64,000 bases of DNA from Pseudomaricurvus sp033283335 (GCA_033283335.1 JAWMQP010000002.1:558001-622000); one strand, 5' to 3'; counted from the first letter of the stretch, positions 8,880 to 17,143 are shown. Made by a program: numbers and translations. The notes: generated by a model not told the origin, from the letters alone.

Positions 8880-9229
8880 TGACCAATCTTGCCCGGCTCC
8901 AGGATGTGCTTGATCAGGCCCACCGCAGCCACCAGTACCTTTACGATCGCAACCAGTATGGCATTGAGGAATATTGGCAAGAGTCGTTAACCGGTGACTG
9001 CGAAGACTTCGCTCTGTGGTGCCGTGCTCGACTGGCTGAGCATGGCATAGCGTCGGACCTGATATTCTGTGGCGTGCACAAATCCACCGGTGATCACCTT
9101 GTGTGCTCGGTGGATGGCTGGATCCTGGATAACCGGTTTCGCTGGGTGCGATCGCGGGATGATTTGCCTTACACCTGGTTGAAACTGGGCAGGCCTGATG
9201 GCCGCTGGTTAACGATTTCGCAACGGTAA
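8879..9229 (+). CDS. Stand-alone transglutaminase-like cysteine protease (BTLCP-type)
   Basis: The 116-residue protein shows the compact bacterial transglutaminase-like cysteine proteinase pattern: Cys41 in LTGDCEDFALWCRARL, His73 in TGDHLVC and Asp84 in DGWILDNRF, the order and spacing of the Cys-His-Asp triad of that family. No signal peptide or membrane segment is visible, so it should act in the cytoplasm unless exported another way. It is coupled by ATGA overlap to the small lipoprotein before it and followed by the conserved gap preceding FI. The substrate is unknown. LapG, the best-known relative, cleaves adhesins, but this protein lacks a signal peptide and is much shorter. Confidence 0.72.
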   Translation: MTNLARLQDVLDQAHRSHQYLYDRNQYGIEEYWQESLTGDCEDFALWCRARLAEHGIASDLIFCGVHKSTGDHLVCSVDGWILDNRFRWVRSRDDLPYTWLKLGRPDGRWLTISQR

Positions 9230-9300
9230 CACGCCTCTTTACACACTCCCCCGCTCCCCTCCTCGCGCGCGCGACTGCACACTGACAGTTACAACCCCTT
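9228..9300 (+). promoter_or_regulatory. Candidate phage late promoter region upstream of FI
   Basis: The gap before the sheath gene repeats the arrangement found before V: CGCCTCTTT..ACACACT, then CGCTC, a CG run (CGCGCGCGCG) and a CTG..CAG inverted repeat (ACTGCACACTGACAGT). In P2 the FI operon has its own late promoter at this position. The AGGAG Shine-Dalgarno at 9320-9324 serves the FI start at 9331. I infer promoter function from the repetition and the location; transcription start mapping would settle it. Confidence 0.45.
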
Positions 9301-9330
9301 AAACGCACAGCGCAATCGCAGGAGAGCCCC

Positions 9331-10503
9331 ATGCCAGAAGATTATCATCATGGCGTCCGCGTCATAGAGATTAACGAGGGCACACGCCCTATTCGTACTG
9401 TTTCCACTGCAGTCATCGGCTTGGTGGCCACCGCAGAAGATGCCGACGCGACCTACTTCCCTGAAAACACGCCCGTCCTGGTGACCAACATTCTGGAAGC
9501 GATCGGCAAAGCCGGTACCGCAGGCACTCTGGCCGCTTCCCTGGATGCGATCGCCGATCAAACCAAACCCGTGTGCGTTATCGTGCGTGTACCGGAAGGC
9601 GCCGACGCGGCAGAGACCACCACCAATCTGGTGGGCACGGTTACAGCTGGTGGCCAATACACCGGTATGAAAGCCCTGCTGGCCGCTGAGAGTAAGTTCG
9701 GGATTAAACCCCGTATTCTTGGTGTGCCGGGTCTGGATGATCAAACGGTGGCCGCAGAGTTGGTCACCATTGCCCAAAGCCTGCGCGCTTTCGCATACCT
9801 GAGCGCCTTTGGCGCAGCCACCAAAGAAGAAGCCGTGACCTACCGCGAGAACTTTGGTGCTCGCGAAGCCATGGTGATCTGGCCAGACTTCCTGAGCTGG
9901 GACAGCACCGCCAATGCCGAAGCCACCAGCCACGCTGTGGCACGGGCCATGGGTTTGCGTGCAAAGATCGACAACGACTATGGCTGGCACAAAACCATGT
10001 CCAACGTGCCAGTGAATGGCGTTACAGGCATCAGCGCGGATGTTTACTGGGATCTGCAAAACCCCGCCACTGACGCGGGCTACTTGAACGAAAACGAAGT
10101 CACCACCCTGATCAATAAAAACGGCTTCCGCTTCTGGGGCTCCCGTACCTGCACCGAAGACCCGTTGTTTGCCTTTGAGAACTACACCCGTACCGCTCAG
10201 GTGTTGGCCGACACCATTGCGGAAGCGCACCTGTGGGCCGTCGATAAGCCCATGCACCCCAGTCTGATTCGCGACATCATCGAAGGTGTGAATGCGAAGT
10301 TTCGCCAGCTGAAATCCCAGGGCTACATCATTGATGCAATCGCCTGGTACGACGACACGGTCAACACGGAAGAAACCTTGAAGGCTGGCCAGCTGTACAT
10401 CGACTACGACTATACGCCGGTACCGCCACTGGAAAACCTGATGTTCCAGCAGCGGATCACCGATCGCTACCTGGTCAACTTCGCCAGCCAGGTTCAGGCC
10501 TAA
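9331..10503 (+). CDS. FI: Contractile tail sheath protein (gpFI)
   Basis: This 390-residue protein is a P2-type tail sheath subunit. It opens with HHGVRVIEINEGTRPIRTVSTAVIGLVATA, the conserved first strand and insertion region. It contains a Rossmann-like middle (KPRILGVPGLDDQTVAAELV), the WGSRTCTEDPLFAFENYTRTAQVLADTI block near residues 270-298, and the C-terminal domain that donates strands to neighbouring subunits. The length is typical (P2 FI is 396). The start ATG has AGGAG six bases upstream. It forms an operon with the tube gene 40 bp downstream. Confidence 0.95.
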   Translation: MPEDYHHGVRVIEINEGTRPIRTVSTAVIGLVATAEDADATYFPENTPVLVTNILEAIGKAGTAGTLAASLDAIADQTKPVCVIVRVPEGADAAETTTNLVGTVTAGGQYTGMKALLAAESKFGIKPRILGVPGLDDQTVAAELVTIAQSLRAFAYLSAFGAATKEEAVTYRENFGAREAMVIWPDFLSWDSTANAEATSHAVARAMGLRAKIDNDYGWHKTMSNVPVNGVTGISADVYWDLQNPATDAGYLNENEVTTLINKNGFRFWGSRTCTEDPLFAFENYTRTAQVLADTIAEAHLWAVDKPMHPSLIRDIIEGVNAKFRQLKSQGYIIDAIAWYDDTVNTEETLKAGQLYIDYDYTPVPPLENLMFQQRITDRYLVNFASQVQA

Positions 10504-10543
10504 TCTGAGCTGACCAGCCCTTAACTGCTAACAGGAGAAACCC

Positions 10544-11050
10544 ATGTTTCCTCGCAAACTGAAGCACATGAACATGTTTAACGACGGGGTCAGCTACGTT
10601 GGCCAGGTTGAAGAAATGACCTTGCCCACGCTCACCCGGAAAATGGAAGAGTGGCGCGGTGGTGGTATGAATGCCCCGATCAAAACCGATCACGGGATGG
10701 AAGCACTGACCGCAGACTTTACCTGCGGCGGCATCATGCAAGACGCCCTCAGTCAGTTCGGCGTCCTGGAACACGATGGCGTCATGCTCCGTTTTGCTGG
10801 GAGCTATCAGCGTGATGACAGTGGTGAGGTGGCTGCCGTTGAGGTGGTAATGCGTGGTCGTCACAGCAGCATTGAAATGGGTACCGCCAAAACCGGTGAA
10901 GCCAGCCCCTTCAAAGTCACCTGTGAATTGAGCTACTACAAGCTCACCATTGACGGTGAGGAAGTGATCGAAATCGACATCATCAACATGATCGAGAAAG
11001 TCAACGGCGAAGATCGCCTGGCGGCACACCGCAAAGCGATCGGCGTTTAA
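10544..11050 (+). CDS. FII: Major tail tube protein (gpFII)
   Basis: The 168-residue product is the P2 FII-type tail tube protein. It begins MFPRKLKHMNMFNDGVSYVGQVEEMTLPTLTRKMEEWRGGGMNAPIK, which is strongly conserved, and ends in a beta-rich part with YYKLTIDGEEVIEIDIINMIEKVNG. Hexamers stack to form the inner tube that the sheath drives through the envelope. Length is normal for the family (P2 172). The start at 10544 has AGGAG at 10531-10535. It follows the sheath gene directly, as expected. Confidence 0.95.
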   Translation: MFPRKLKHMNMFNDGVSYVGQVEEMTLPTLTRKMEEWRGGGMNAPIKTDHGMEALTADFTCGGIMQDALSQFGVLEHDGVMLRFAGSYQRDDSGEVAAVEVVMRGRHSSIEMGTAKTGEASPFKVTCELSYYKLTIDGEEVIEIDIINMIEKVNGEDRLAAHRKAIGV

Positions 11051-11137
11051 CGAGCACCCCGTGAGAAGCAGCCTTGCCGCTGCCTTTGGCCAAGGATGGC
11101 CCTTTTTATTTTCAACCGACGCGAGAGAACAACACCC

Positions 11138-11467
11138 ATGGAAAACACTGATACTGATACCGCCACCGAAACCAAACTGCCTGCCAACAGCTGCTTGCTG
11201 GATGAACCCCTGCAGCGTGGCAACACCACGATTGACCTGGTAACGCTGCGCAAGCCTAAAACCGGTGAGTTGCGTGGCTTGAGCTTGCAGGATCTTCTGC
11301 AGCTGGACGTGAACGCACTGCAGAAACTCTTACCGCGCATCAGCACCCCAACTTTGACTGAGCAGGACGTTGCCGCGCTTGATCCAGCCGACCTGGTGCA
11401 GCTGGGGACCATTGCCGTCGGTTTTTTTATTCCGAAGGGTCAGATCCCTGGCTCCCTCAATGCGTAG
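11138..11467 (+). CDS. E: Tail assembly chaperone gpE
   Basis: The 109-residue protein matches the P2/Mu-type tail assembly chaperone family: LDEPLQRGNTTIDLVTLRKPKTGELRGLSLQDLLQLDVNALQKLLPRISTPTL then DVAALDPADLVQLG. It helps tube polymerisation around the tape measure protein. I chose the ATG at 11138, which has a GAGAG upstream and gives the usual length, over an in-frame ATG at 11096. Near its end the codons GGT TTT TTT ATT contain a slippery heptamer, and the -1 frame stays open into E', so a longer E-E' fusion of about 151 residues is expected as in P2. Confidence 0.9.
   Translation: MENTDTDTATETKLPANSCLLDEPLQRGNTTIDLVTLRKPKTGELRGLSLQDLLQLDVNALQKLLPRISTPTLTEQDVAALDPADLVQLGTIAVGFFIPKGQIPGSLNA
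11422..11428 (+). other. Programmed -1 ribosomal frameshift site in gpE (T TTT TTT)
   Basis: Seven consecutive T bases fall as T TTT TTT in the E reading frame. Slipping back one base continues as TTT TAT TCC GAA with no stop codon until the end of E' at 11592. P2 uses T TTT TTG at the equivalent site to make the minor E+E' product needed for tail assembly. The site, the open -1 frame and the downstream E' domain are all visible; use of the site is inferred from P2. Confidence 0.8.
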
Positions 11468-11475
11468 ATGACGCC

Positions 11476-11592
11476 ATGGCTGATATCGCCCTGGTGTTTC
11501 ATTGGCGTCCGGGCGATATGGCAGGCATGGAGGTGGAAGAACTGATGGAGTGGCGCGAGCGTGCCCGCGCTCGACACGAACCCAAAGAGTAA
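11476..11592 (+). CDS. E': gpE' extension, P2 GpE family (made as E-E' fusion)
   Basis: This short frame encodes 38 residues, MADIALVFHWRPGDMAGM followed by EVEELMEWRERARARHEPKE, the P2 GpE family pattern (MADIAxVFHW..., ExLMxWREKAR). It lies in the -1 frame relative to E and is open back to the slippery site at 11422, so it is probably the C-terminal part of a frameshift fusion. Its ATG at 11476 lacks a clear ribosome binding site. It ends twelve bases before the tape measure gene, the usual place for a tail chaperone pair. Confidence 0.85.
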   Translation: MADIALVFHWRPGDMAGMEVEELMEWRERARARHEPKE

Positions 11593-11604
11593 ACCGGACA
11601 CGTT

Positions 11605-13977
11605 ATGGCCACGGATCAACTGAAACTCCAGGTTATTCTGGACACCATCAACAAAGCCAGCGCACCACTGAAAGCGATCGACCGCGACAGTGGTGCCACC
11701 GCCCGCGCACTCAAGTCCACCCGCGATCAGCTCAAGCAGCTGCAGGCACAACAACGCGACATCACCAGCTTTAAAAAACTGCAGGAGGCCACCCAAAAAA
11801 GTGGCGAAGCCCTAGAGGCGCAACAGCAGAAAGTAGCTGATCTGGCCCGGCAGCTCAAAGCCACCGACAACCCGACCAAAAGCCTGCAGCGGCAATTCGA
11901 TCGCGCTACCGCTTCCGCCAAAAAACTGAAGACCTCGCACCAGGGAAATCGTGACCAACTGCATCAGCTGGGCAACCAGTTATCGCAAAGCGGCGTCAAA
12001 ACGAACAACCTGAACCGCCATCAGGATCTGTTGGCGATGCAGATGAAGCGCGCCAATCAGCAAATCGACCAGCAAAAAGCCAAGCTGGCCCAGCTCGGGG
12101 AACAGCAGCAAAAGCTGAATGCCATACGCGCGAAGTCGGACCAGATTCAGAAAACCGCGATGAAAACCGCCCTGTATTCCGGTGCTGCTGCCTATGGTGG
12201 ATCCCGAGCCCTGGGCGGCATGGCTGGCATGGCACAGGATGGGCTCAGTTTCGATCAGACCATGAGCCGAGTGCAGGCATTGACGCGCCTGGACAAAGAC
12301 TCTGACACCTTGAAGATGCTGCGCGAGCAAGCGAGAGAGCTTGGGGCGAGCACTTCTTTTACCGCTCAGGATGCGGCCCAAGGCCAAGGCTTTTTAGCCA
12401 TGGCTGGCTTCACGCCCGACGCCATTAAAAGCGCAATGCCCGGCATGCTGTCCCTGGCGAAAGCAGCTGGTGAGGAACTGGGGGCTACAGCAGATATCGG
12501 CTCCAATATTCTTACAGGCTTCAAGCTCAAATCCGATCAGATGGGACGCGCTGGCGATGTGCTGACCGCCACTTTCACCCGTTCCAATACCAATCTGCAA
12601 ATGCTGGGCGACACCATGAAATATGTTGGCCCGGTTGTCAGTGGTTTGGGTGGCACCCTTGAAGAAGCAGCAGCCATGGCTGGCAAACTGGGTGACGCTG
12701 GGATTCAAGGCAGTATGGCTGGTACTGCCATGCGCGCTATTTACAGCCGACTGGCCAAGCCACCCAAAATGGCAGCATATGCGATCGCTGAATTAGGCCT
12801 GGAAACACAGGATGCCGCAGGCAATCTGCGCAGCATGCCAGAGTTGTTGGCTGAGATAAGCGAAATTACCAAAGATATTGGCAACGCTGAACGCGCTGGT
12901 ATCTTCAAGCAAATAGCCGGTGAAGAAGCATTTTCAGCACTTCAGGTGTTGGTAGATCAAGCGGGCAGTGGCGACCTGCAGGCGATGATCACTGACCTGA
13001 ACAACGCGCAAGGCACCGCCCTCAATACTGCGCGTGATATGGCTGATAACGCCACCGGTGATTTGCAGTCACTCGCCTCGGCTTGGTCTGATGTCAAAAT
13101 CGAATTATTTGAAACCAACAACGGTCCGCTAAGGGACACAATTCAGAGCATCACCAGTGTGGTTAGAGGCATCAGCGCCTGGACCAAAGCCCATCCAGAA
13201 CTGGCGGCGTTTCTGGTCAAAATGGCGGTAATACTGGGTGTGCTTGTGACCACCATGGGTGCACTCGGCTTGGCCACCAGCACTGTCATGTTTGGCTGGG
13301 CAGGACTTTTGAGACTGGCTCCATTGTTGGGGTTATTCAAAGGACTGGCTGCGTTACTACCAATTCTTTCTGGTGGATTTACCGCCCTTGGGGCAGCGAT
13401 CATGGCCACCCCGGTTGGCTGGTTACTAGCGGCCATTGCTGCGATCGCTGGAGGTGGCTACCTGATTTACAAAAACTGGGAGCCCATCAAGCTGTTTTTC
13501 AGTGACCTTTGGCTGGAAATCAAAGAAGCGTTTGCCGGTGGTATCGCCGGTGTTGCAGCGCTTCTGATCAATTGGAGTCCAATCGGACTGCTGTACAAAG
13601 GCATTCGCAAGGGCATAGCTATGCTCGGTGTGGAGCTTCCTGAGACGTTGACCAAGGCCGGTAGCCAACTCCTCGGCATGGACAAACCTGAAAACAAAGT
13701 CGCTTCAGCCGGTAGAATGAGCAAGCGCATCAAGCAAGCCACTGCAGGTGTAGTGATGACGACTGCGACAGCCGGAACAGCAGCCTTCGATAAAAGCCCA
13801 CCCCTGCAGTCAAAAGCCCCCGCCAGCGTAAATCAACTGACAGTTGAGGGGATCAGTATTCACCCTTCACCGGGGATGGATGAAATGGCACTAGCAAAGC
13901 TGGTCGGCCAAGAAATCGACAAACGCCAACGAGCCATGGCTGCCGGCAACCGTTCACGCCTGCGCGATGAGGATTGA
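11605..13977 (+). CDS. T: Tail tape measure protein (gpT)
   Basis: The 790-residue protein determines tail length. Residues 1-190 are a long coiled coil rich in Gln, Lys and Ala. Residues 200-400 match the TP901-type minor tail domain (TMSRVQALTRLDKDSDTLKMLREQARELGASTSFTAQDAA and the FTPDAIKSAMPGML region). The hydrophobic stretch from about 530 to 625 has several membrane-like helices (FLVKMAVILGVLVTTMGALGL and following), usual for tape measures that contact the host inner membrane. The C-terminus is flexible. It follows the E/E' chaperone and overlaps U by one base. Confidence 0.93.
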   Translation: MATDQLKLQVILDTINKASAPLKAIDRDSGATARALKSTRDQLKQLQAQQRDITSFKKLQEATQKSGEALEAQQQKVADLARQLKATDNPTKSLQRQFDRATASAKKLKTSHQGNRDQLHQLGNQLSQSGVKTNNLNRHQDLLAMQMKRANQQIDQQKAKLAQLGEQQQKLNAIRAKSDQIQKTAMKTALYSGAAAYGGSRALGGMAGMAQDGLSFDQTMSRVQALTRLDKDSDTLKMLREQARELGASTSFTAQDAAQGQGFLAMAGFTPDAIKSAMPGMLSLAKAAGEELGATADIGSNILTGFKLKSDQMGRAGDVLTATFTRSNTNLQMLGDTMKYVGPVVSGLGGTLEEAAAMAGKLGDAGIQGSMAGTAMRAIYSRLAKPPKMAAYAIAELGLETQDAAGNLRSMPELLAEISEITKDIGNAERAGIFKQIAGEEAFSALQVLVDQAGSGDLQAMITDLNNAQGTALNTARDMADNATGDLQSLASAWSDVKIELFETNNGPLRDTIQSITSVVRGISAWTKAHPELAAFLVKMAVILGVLVTTMGALGLATSTVMFGWAGLLRLAPLLGLFKGLAALLPILSGGFTALGAAIMATPVGWLLAAIAAIAGGGYLIYKNWEPIKLFFSDLWLEIKEAFAGGIAGVAALLINWSPIGLLYKGIRKGIAMLGVELPETLTKAGSQLLGMDKPENKVASAGRMSKRIKQATAGVVMTTATAGTAAFDKSPPLQSKAPASVNQLTVEGISIHPSPGMDEMALAKLVGQEIDKRQRAMAAGNRSRLRDED

Positions 13978-14408
13978 TGATGTTATTGAGCCTTGGCCAA
14001 TTTGTGTTTGGCATCCCTACCCTGAGCTACCAGCAACTACAACGACAAACCAGCTGGCGCTGGGCCACCAATAACCGGATCGGCACCCGACCTGCTCGCC
14101 AATTCGTAGGGCCCGGTGATGACGCCATCACACTGAGTGGCTGGATTTCACCGGAGTTGTGTGGCGATCGCACATCACTGGATCAATTACGAACCATGGC
14201 CGATAACGGCGCCCCCTATGTCCTGGTCGATGCCACGGGCAATGTGTTTGGGCTATGGATCATTGAGAACATCAGCGAAACCGGCACCCTCTTCCAGATC
14301 GATGGCAAACCCCGCCGGATTGATTTCAGCATCAGCCTGAAGCGTGTCGATGACGAACAGATCGACCAGGTGGGGATGATCACCAATTCCCAAGAGGTGA
14401 TCGCTTGA
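13977..14408 (+). CDS. U: Phage tail protein gpU
   Basis: The protein of 143 residues is a P2 gpU-like tail terminator/baseplate hub-associated protein. It begins MMLLSLGQFVFGIPTLSYQQLQRQTSWRWA, followed by RPARQFVGPGDDAITLSGWISPEL and the C-terminal FSISLKRVDD. An ATG at 13977 overlaps the last base of the T stop codon, so I start there rather than at the TTG three bases earlier. The last codons overlap the TTG start of D. Confidence 0.92.
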   Translation: MMLLSLGQFVFGIPTLSYQQLQRQTSWRWATNNRIGTRPARQFVGPGDDAITLSGWISPELCGDRTSLDQLRTMADNGAPYVLVDATGNVFGLWIIENISETGTLFQIDGKPRRIDFSISLKRVDDEQIDQVGMITNSQEVIA

Positions 14409-15388
14409 GCACAAAAACACCCAGCTATCGCGTTCTGGTCAACGGCCAGAATATTACGCCCGTGCTCGATGGCCGCCTGATCAGCCTCAGTTTGACCGAC
14501 GAGCGCAGTGATAAAGCCGATCAGCTCGACATTGTGCTATCCGACCACGACGGCCGCCTGGCCATACCGCCCCGCAACGCCAAAATTCGCTGCTGGATCG
14601 GGTGGCAAGACAACCTGGTGGACAAGGGTGACTTCATCCTGGATGAAGTCAGCCACAGCGGCCCGCCGGACACATTAACTTTGCGGGCACGCAGCGCCGA
14701 CTTCAAAGGATCGTTGAAACGCAAGCGCGACCAGAGCTGGCACCAGGTAACACTGGGCGACCTGCTGGCAACCATCGCCAAGCGAGGCAACCTGATACCC
14801 GTCACCAACGACAACCTTGCTGCCATCGACATCGAGCACATCGACCAGAATGAAAGCGACCTGAACCTGCTGGCCAGACTAGGTGAGCAATACGGCGCGG
14901 TGGCCACCGTGAAAGCCGGGCGACTGCTATTTTTGCCCGCCGGTACCGGGCAGACTGGCAGCGGCAATCAAATCCCCGGCATTACCATCACACGCCAACA
15001 AGGTGACCAGCACAGCTACAGCCAGACCGATCGCGACCACGACTACACCGGTGTACAAACCCGCTGGCATGACACGGAAACCGGCGAACAGCAGACCTGC
15101 ACTGCAGGCAGCGACGAAAAGCCCCGCCTCATGCGCCACAACCACCCCAGCCAGACCGACGCCAAACACGCCGCCCAATCGGAATGGCGGAAACTGAAAC
15201 GCGCGGGGAGCAAACTGAGCCTCAACCTGGCAGAAGGCAATCCGAACCTCTACCCAGAAACCCCAGTCACCGTCATAGGTTTCAAGGCCGACATTGACAA
15301 CACACCCTGGATCTCCGAGCGGGTGCGCCACCAACTCAACGACAGTGGTCTAACCACTGACATCGAGCTGGAAGTGATCGACGATTAA
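14405..15388 (+). CDS. D: Phage late control protein D (baseplate hub)
   Basis: The 327-residue product matches the P2 gpD family (structurally gp27-like baseplate hub). Typical segments are SYRVLVNGQNITPVLDGRLISLSLTDERSDKADQLDIVLSD at the start, ATIAKRGNLIP in the middle, IDQNESDLNLLARLGEQYGAVATVKAGRLLFLPAG near 155-190, and a final WISERVRHQLNDSGLTTDIELE. The TTG at 14405 overlaps the U stop codon; this start keeps the conserved N-terminus intact. It ends the late tail operon and is followed by a terminator hairpin. Confidence 0.93.
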   Translation: MSTKTPSYRVLVNGQNITPVLDGRLISLSLTDERSDKADQLDIVLSDHDGRLAIPPRNAKIRCWIGWQDNLVDKGDFILDEVSHSGPPDTLTLRARSADFKGSLKRKRDQSWHQVTLGDLLATIAKRGNLIPVTNDNLAAIDIEHIDQNESDLNLLARLGEQYGAVATVKAGRLLFLPAGTGQTGSGNQIPGITITRQQGDQHSYSQTDRDHDYTGVQTRWHDTETGEQQTCTAGSDEKPRLMRHNHPSQTDAKHAAQSEWRKLKRAGSKLSLNLAEGNPNLYPETPVTVIGFKADIDNTPWISERVRHQLNDSGLTTDIELEVIDD

Positions 15389-15411
15389 ACACAGGCAACT
15401 CATGAAGAAAG

Positions 15412-15435
15412 CCCGCAACCCGGCGGGATTTTTTT
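15412..15435 (+). terminator. Rho-independent terminator after gene D
   Basis: A CCCGC/GCGGG stem with a six-base loop is followed by A and seven T bases on the plus strand. It sits 24 bp after the D stop codon and closes the tail operon. On the minus strand the same hairpin is followed by CTTTCTT, so it may also end the convergent gene at 15459-16358. Confidence 0.85.
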
Positions 15436-15458
15436 ACATGTAAAAACTAATGGCGTCG

Positions 15459-16358
15459 TTAATTGTTAAATTTTCTATTTGATCTATAGAGCATTAACAA
15501 CCAAGGGAGAATTAGAAAAAAGGTATTGGGAATTGGCACTGAATTATTACTTGGATTCACATTATACGAAAGTGAATTTTCAATCTCATTCAGTTCTTCT
15601 ATTTGAATATTAAATAAATTAGAGTACATAGGATCAAGATATATAGTTGGATCTGCGAAAGCTTCAGTGCTACCGAACCCCACAATATTTAGATATTCAT
15701 TTCTAATAATATCCACTAATCCTTGACTTGATGCATTTGCTGTCGCATAAGCCGTCAATCCAATATTAAACTCAATCCCCGCAGACCAATCAAAGGTTAA
15801 TACTTCAGTTCCAGAACTACTCATATTAGTAACATTAACAGAGTCTGCAGTCACTTCATGCTGAATGCTGTCTATTTGGATTCGTGCCAATGAACCAGAC
15901 GTGGTTAGTGAATCTGGAGTATATACGGCTTTAGCGAAAATTAAATAGTCTACATAAACTGAAATAAATTGGGGAACATCCAGCGGGATTCCATCTATAG
16001 CTAAACCTATTGGTGAAATTTTAACTGCGTAATTATATGAAGCACTAGCGGTGGCAACAGCGTCACCATAGCAAGATTCTCGACCTGTAAGCTCAACACG
16101 ATCAGGATCTGGTGAACAACTCGATGAGGCAAAAGCGGAGGCCATTACTGTATTTGGGCTTGGCCTATATGCGGAAGATGCAGAAACACTCGATAGCGTT
16201 TGATAAGAGACTGACTGGTTATCTGTAAAGGCGATGTACGAGACTAATCGTGGATTTCCTTCTCGTACATCCTCAACTGTGATAAAAGCTGCCAGTGTGA
16301 ATGAGCTGAAAAAAGCAAACCCCAAAGTTATTATTAAGGTGGTAGTCCTTGAAGCCAT
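15459..16358 (-). CDS. Secreted protein with PEP-CTERM-like C-terminal anchor
   Basis: The 299-residue protein starts MASRTTTLIITLGFAFFSSFTLAAF, a good Sec signal peptide. The body is rich in Ser, Val, Thr and Asp with no motif I recognise. The extreme C-terminus reads NNSVPIPN, then a hydrophobic helix TFFLILPWLLML, then YRSNRKFNN: the three-part layout of PEP-CTERM/exosortase sorting signals, although the VPIPN motif is a variant. I chose the internal ATG at 16358 because it begins the signal peptide; the frame extends 23 residues upstream. The gene is AT-rich compared with the phage genes and points towards them. It lies right after gene D, a common cargo position in P2-like prophages. Confidence 0.6.
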   Translation of the reverse strand: MASRTTTLIITLGFAFFSSFTLAAFITVEDVREGNPRLVSYIAFTDNQSVSYQTLSSVSASSAYRPSPNTVMASAFASSSCSPDPDRVELTGRESCYGDAVATASASYNYAVKISPIGLAIDGIPLDVPQFISVYVDYLIFAKAVYTPDSLTTSGSLARIQIDSIQHEVTADSVNVTNMSSSGTEVLTFDWSAGIEFNIGLTAYATANASSQGLVDIIRNEYLNIVGFGSTEAFADPTIYLDPMYSNLFNIQIEELNEIENSLSYNVNPSNNSVPIPNTFFLILPWLLMLYRSNRKFNN

Positions 16359-16736
16359 GGCCGAATCCCTCAGCAATTTAGGTTGAAATCTCACCCAGCA
16401 AATCTTATGCCGGTTGAATAAAATCAAAAACTTAACTGCCGCTACTCACTCTAAGGCCAATAAAGTGTAAAGAAGTACGACACTCTAGCTGGCACCTAAA
16501 ACTCATTCACATTGTATTTGGCGAAACAATTAGAGTGAGCTATTTGTCACAACGCCTCACCAGGATTTCGTTGACTTTTACTTCATGCTGAAACCCCCGA
16601 GGTTGCATAAATTCGCATAATTTTCACCCCTATGGAAAACTGCAGTCAGCCCCCGCCGCGCGCGCCCCGGAACACACTTTCCTGGTGAAGAAAAAAACAT
16701 CCAATAAGCACCGCAGGCGTGGAGGGGGAACAGCGC

Positions 16737-16769
16737 GTTCTGTCGGCGGTGATCGCCGCCGGGCAGAAC
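16737..16769. repeat. Large GC-rich dyad (cruciform-capable hairpin)
   Basis: Outer arms GTTCTG and CAGAAC enclose inner arms GGCGG and CCGCC around TGATCG, with two- and three-base bulges between. There is no T-run after it, so it is unlikely to be a terminator. It might be a protein-binding or replication/packaging element of the phage. Confidence 0.6.
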
Positions 16770-17046
16770 TCGCCCTGGGGCCCCGCGTGCGACCCGTCAA
16801 AACACCCGCCCTGAAACGCCCCAGAATCGATTCTGAGACCCTGCACTGGTACCGATGCTCTCGATTAGCGCTAATCGCGCTAATATCCCCGTTTCTGATC
16901 GATTCACTGGCACTGAAGTCTGCTACGAGAGACGTTCTTTCGGATCTGCCCAAGCTTTATCACTGATAAACCAAATACCTCGCCCTTTCCTACAGCACTC
17001 CCCCAGGACGAAGCGGCACGGGCTCGCAGAGCGTAAAGAGAGGGGT

Positions 17047-17069
17047 CCGCCCTTGGGCGGGCATTTTTT
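17047..17069 (+). terminator. Rho-independent terminator hairpin
   Basis: The stem CCGCCC/GGGCGG with a two-base loop is followed by GCA and six T bases on the plus strand. No protein gene precedes it on that strand within 1.6 kb, so if functional it would end a non-coding transcript that starts in the 16.6-17.0 kb region. Confidence 0.6.
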
Positions 17070-17070
17070 G

Positions 17071-17143
17071 ATCAGCCTAAGGCTGATTATCTATTCAGAT
17101 GAATATCTGAATAGGAGTATTTCTATTCCTATTACGTAGTAAT
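17071..17143. repeat. Four consecutive palindromes, partly mutually exclusive
   Basis: Perfect inverted repeats follow each other without gaps: ATCAGCCT/AGGCTGAT (17071-17087), CTATTCAGAT/ATCTGAATAG (17091-17114), AATAGGA/TCCTATT (17110-17133) and ATTAC/GTAAT (17131-17143). The third shares bases with the second and fourth, so the hairpins compete. The segment directly follows a terminator and lies about 105 bp from the DnaA box. Confidence 0.8.

Noticed and set aside
9289..10257. Minus-strand frame of 322 codons opposite the sheath gene
   Set aside because: Antisense shadow of the clear FI sheath gene, with no ribosome binding site or known domain.
16600..16690. Third copy of the late-promoter block, facing the PEP-CTERM-like gene
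   Set aside because: Only the CG run and CTG..CAG part resemble the other two blocks; the CGCCTCTT..ACACACT part is missing.
16685..17139. Short frames (93-107 codons) in the region before the RepA-like gene
   Set aside because: They overlap each other on both strands, are Arg/Pro-rich from GC-rich DNA and cover hairpins; better explained as non-coding.
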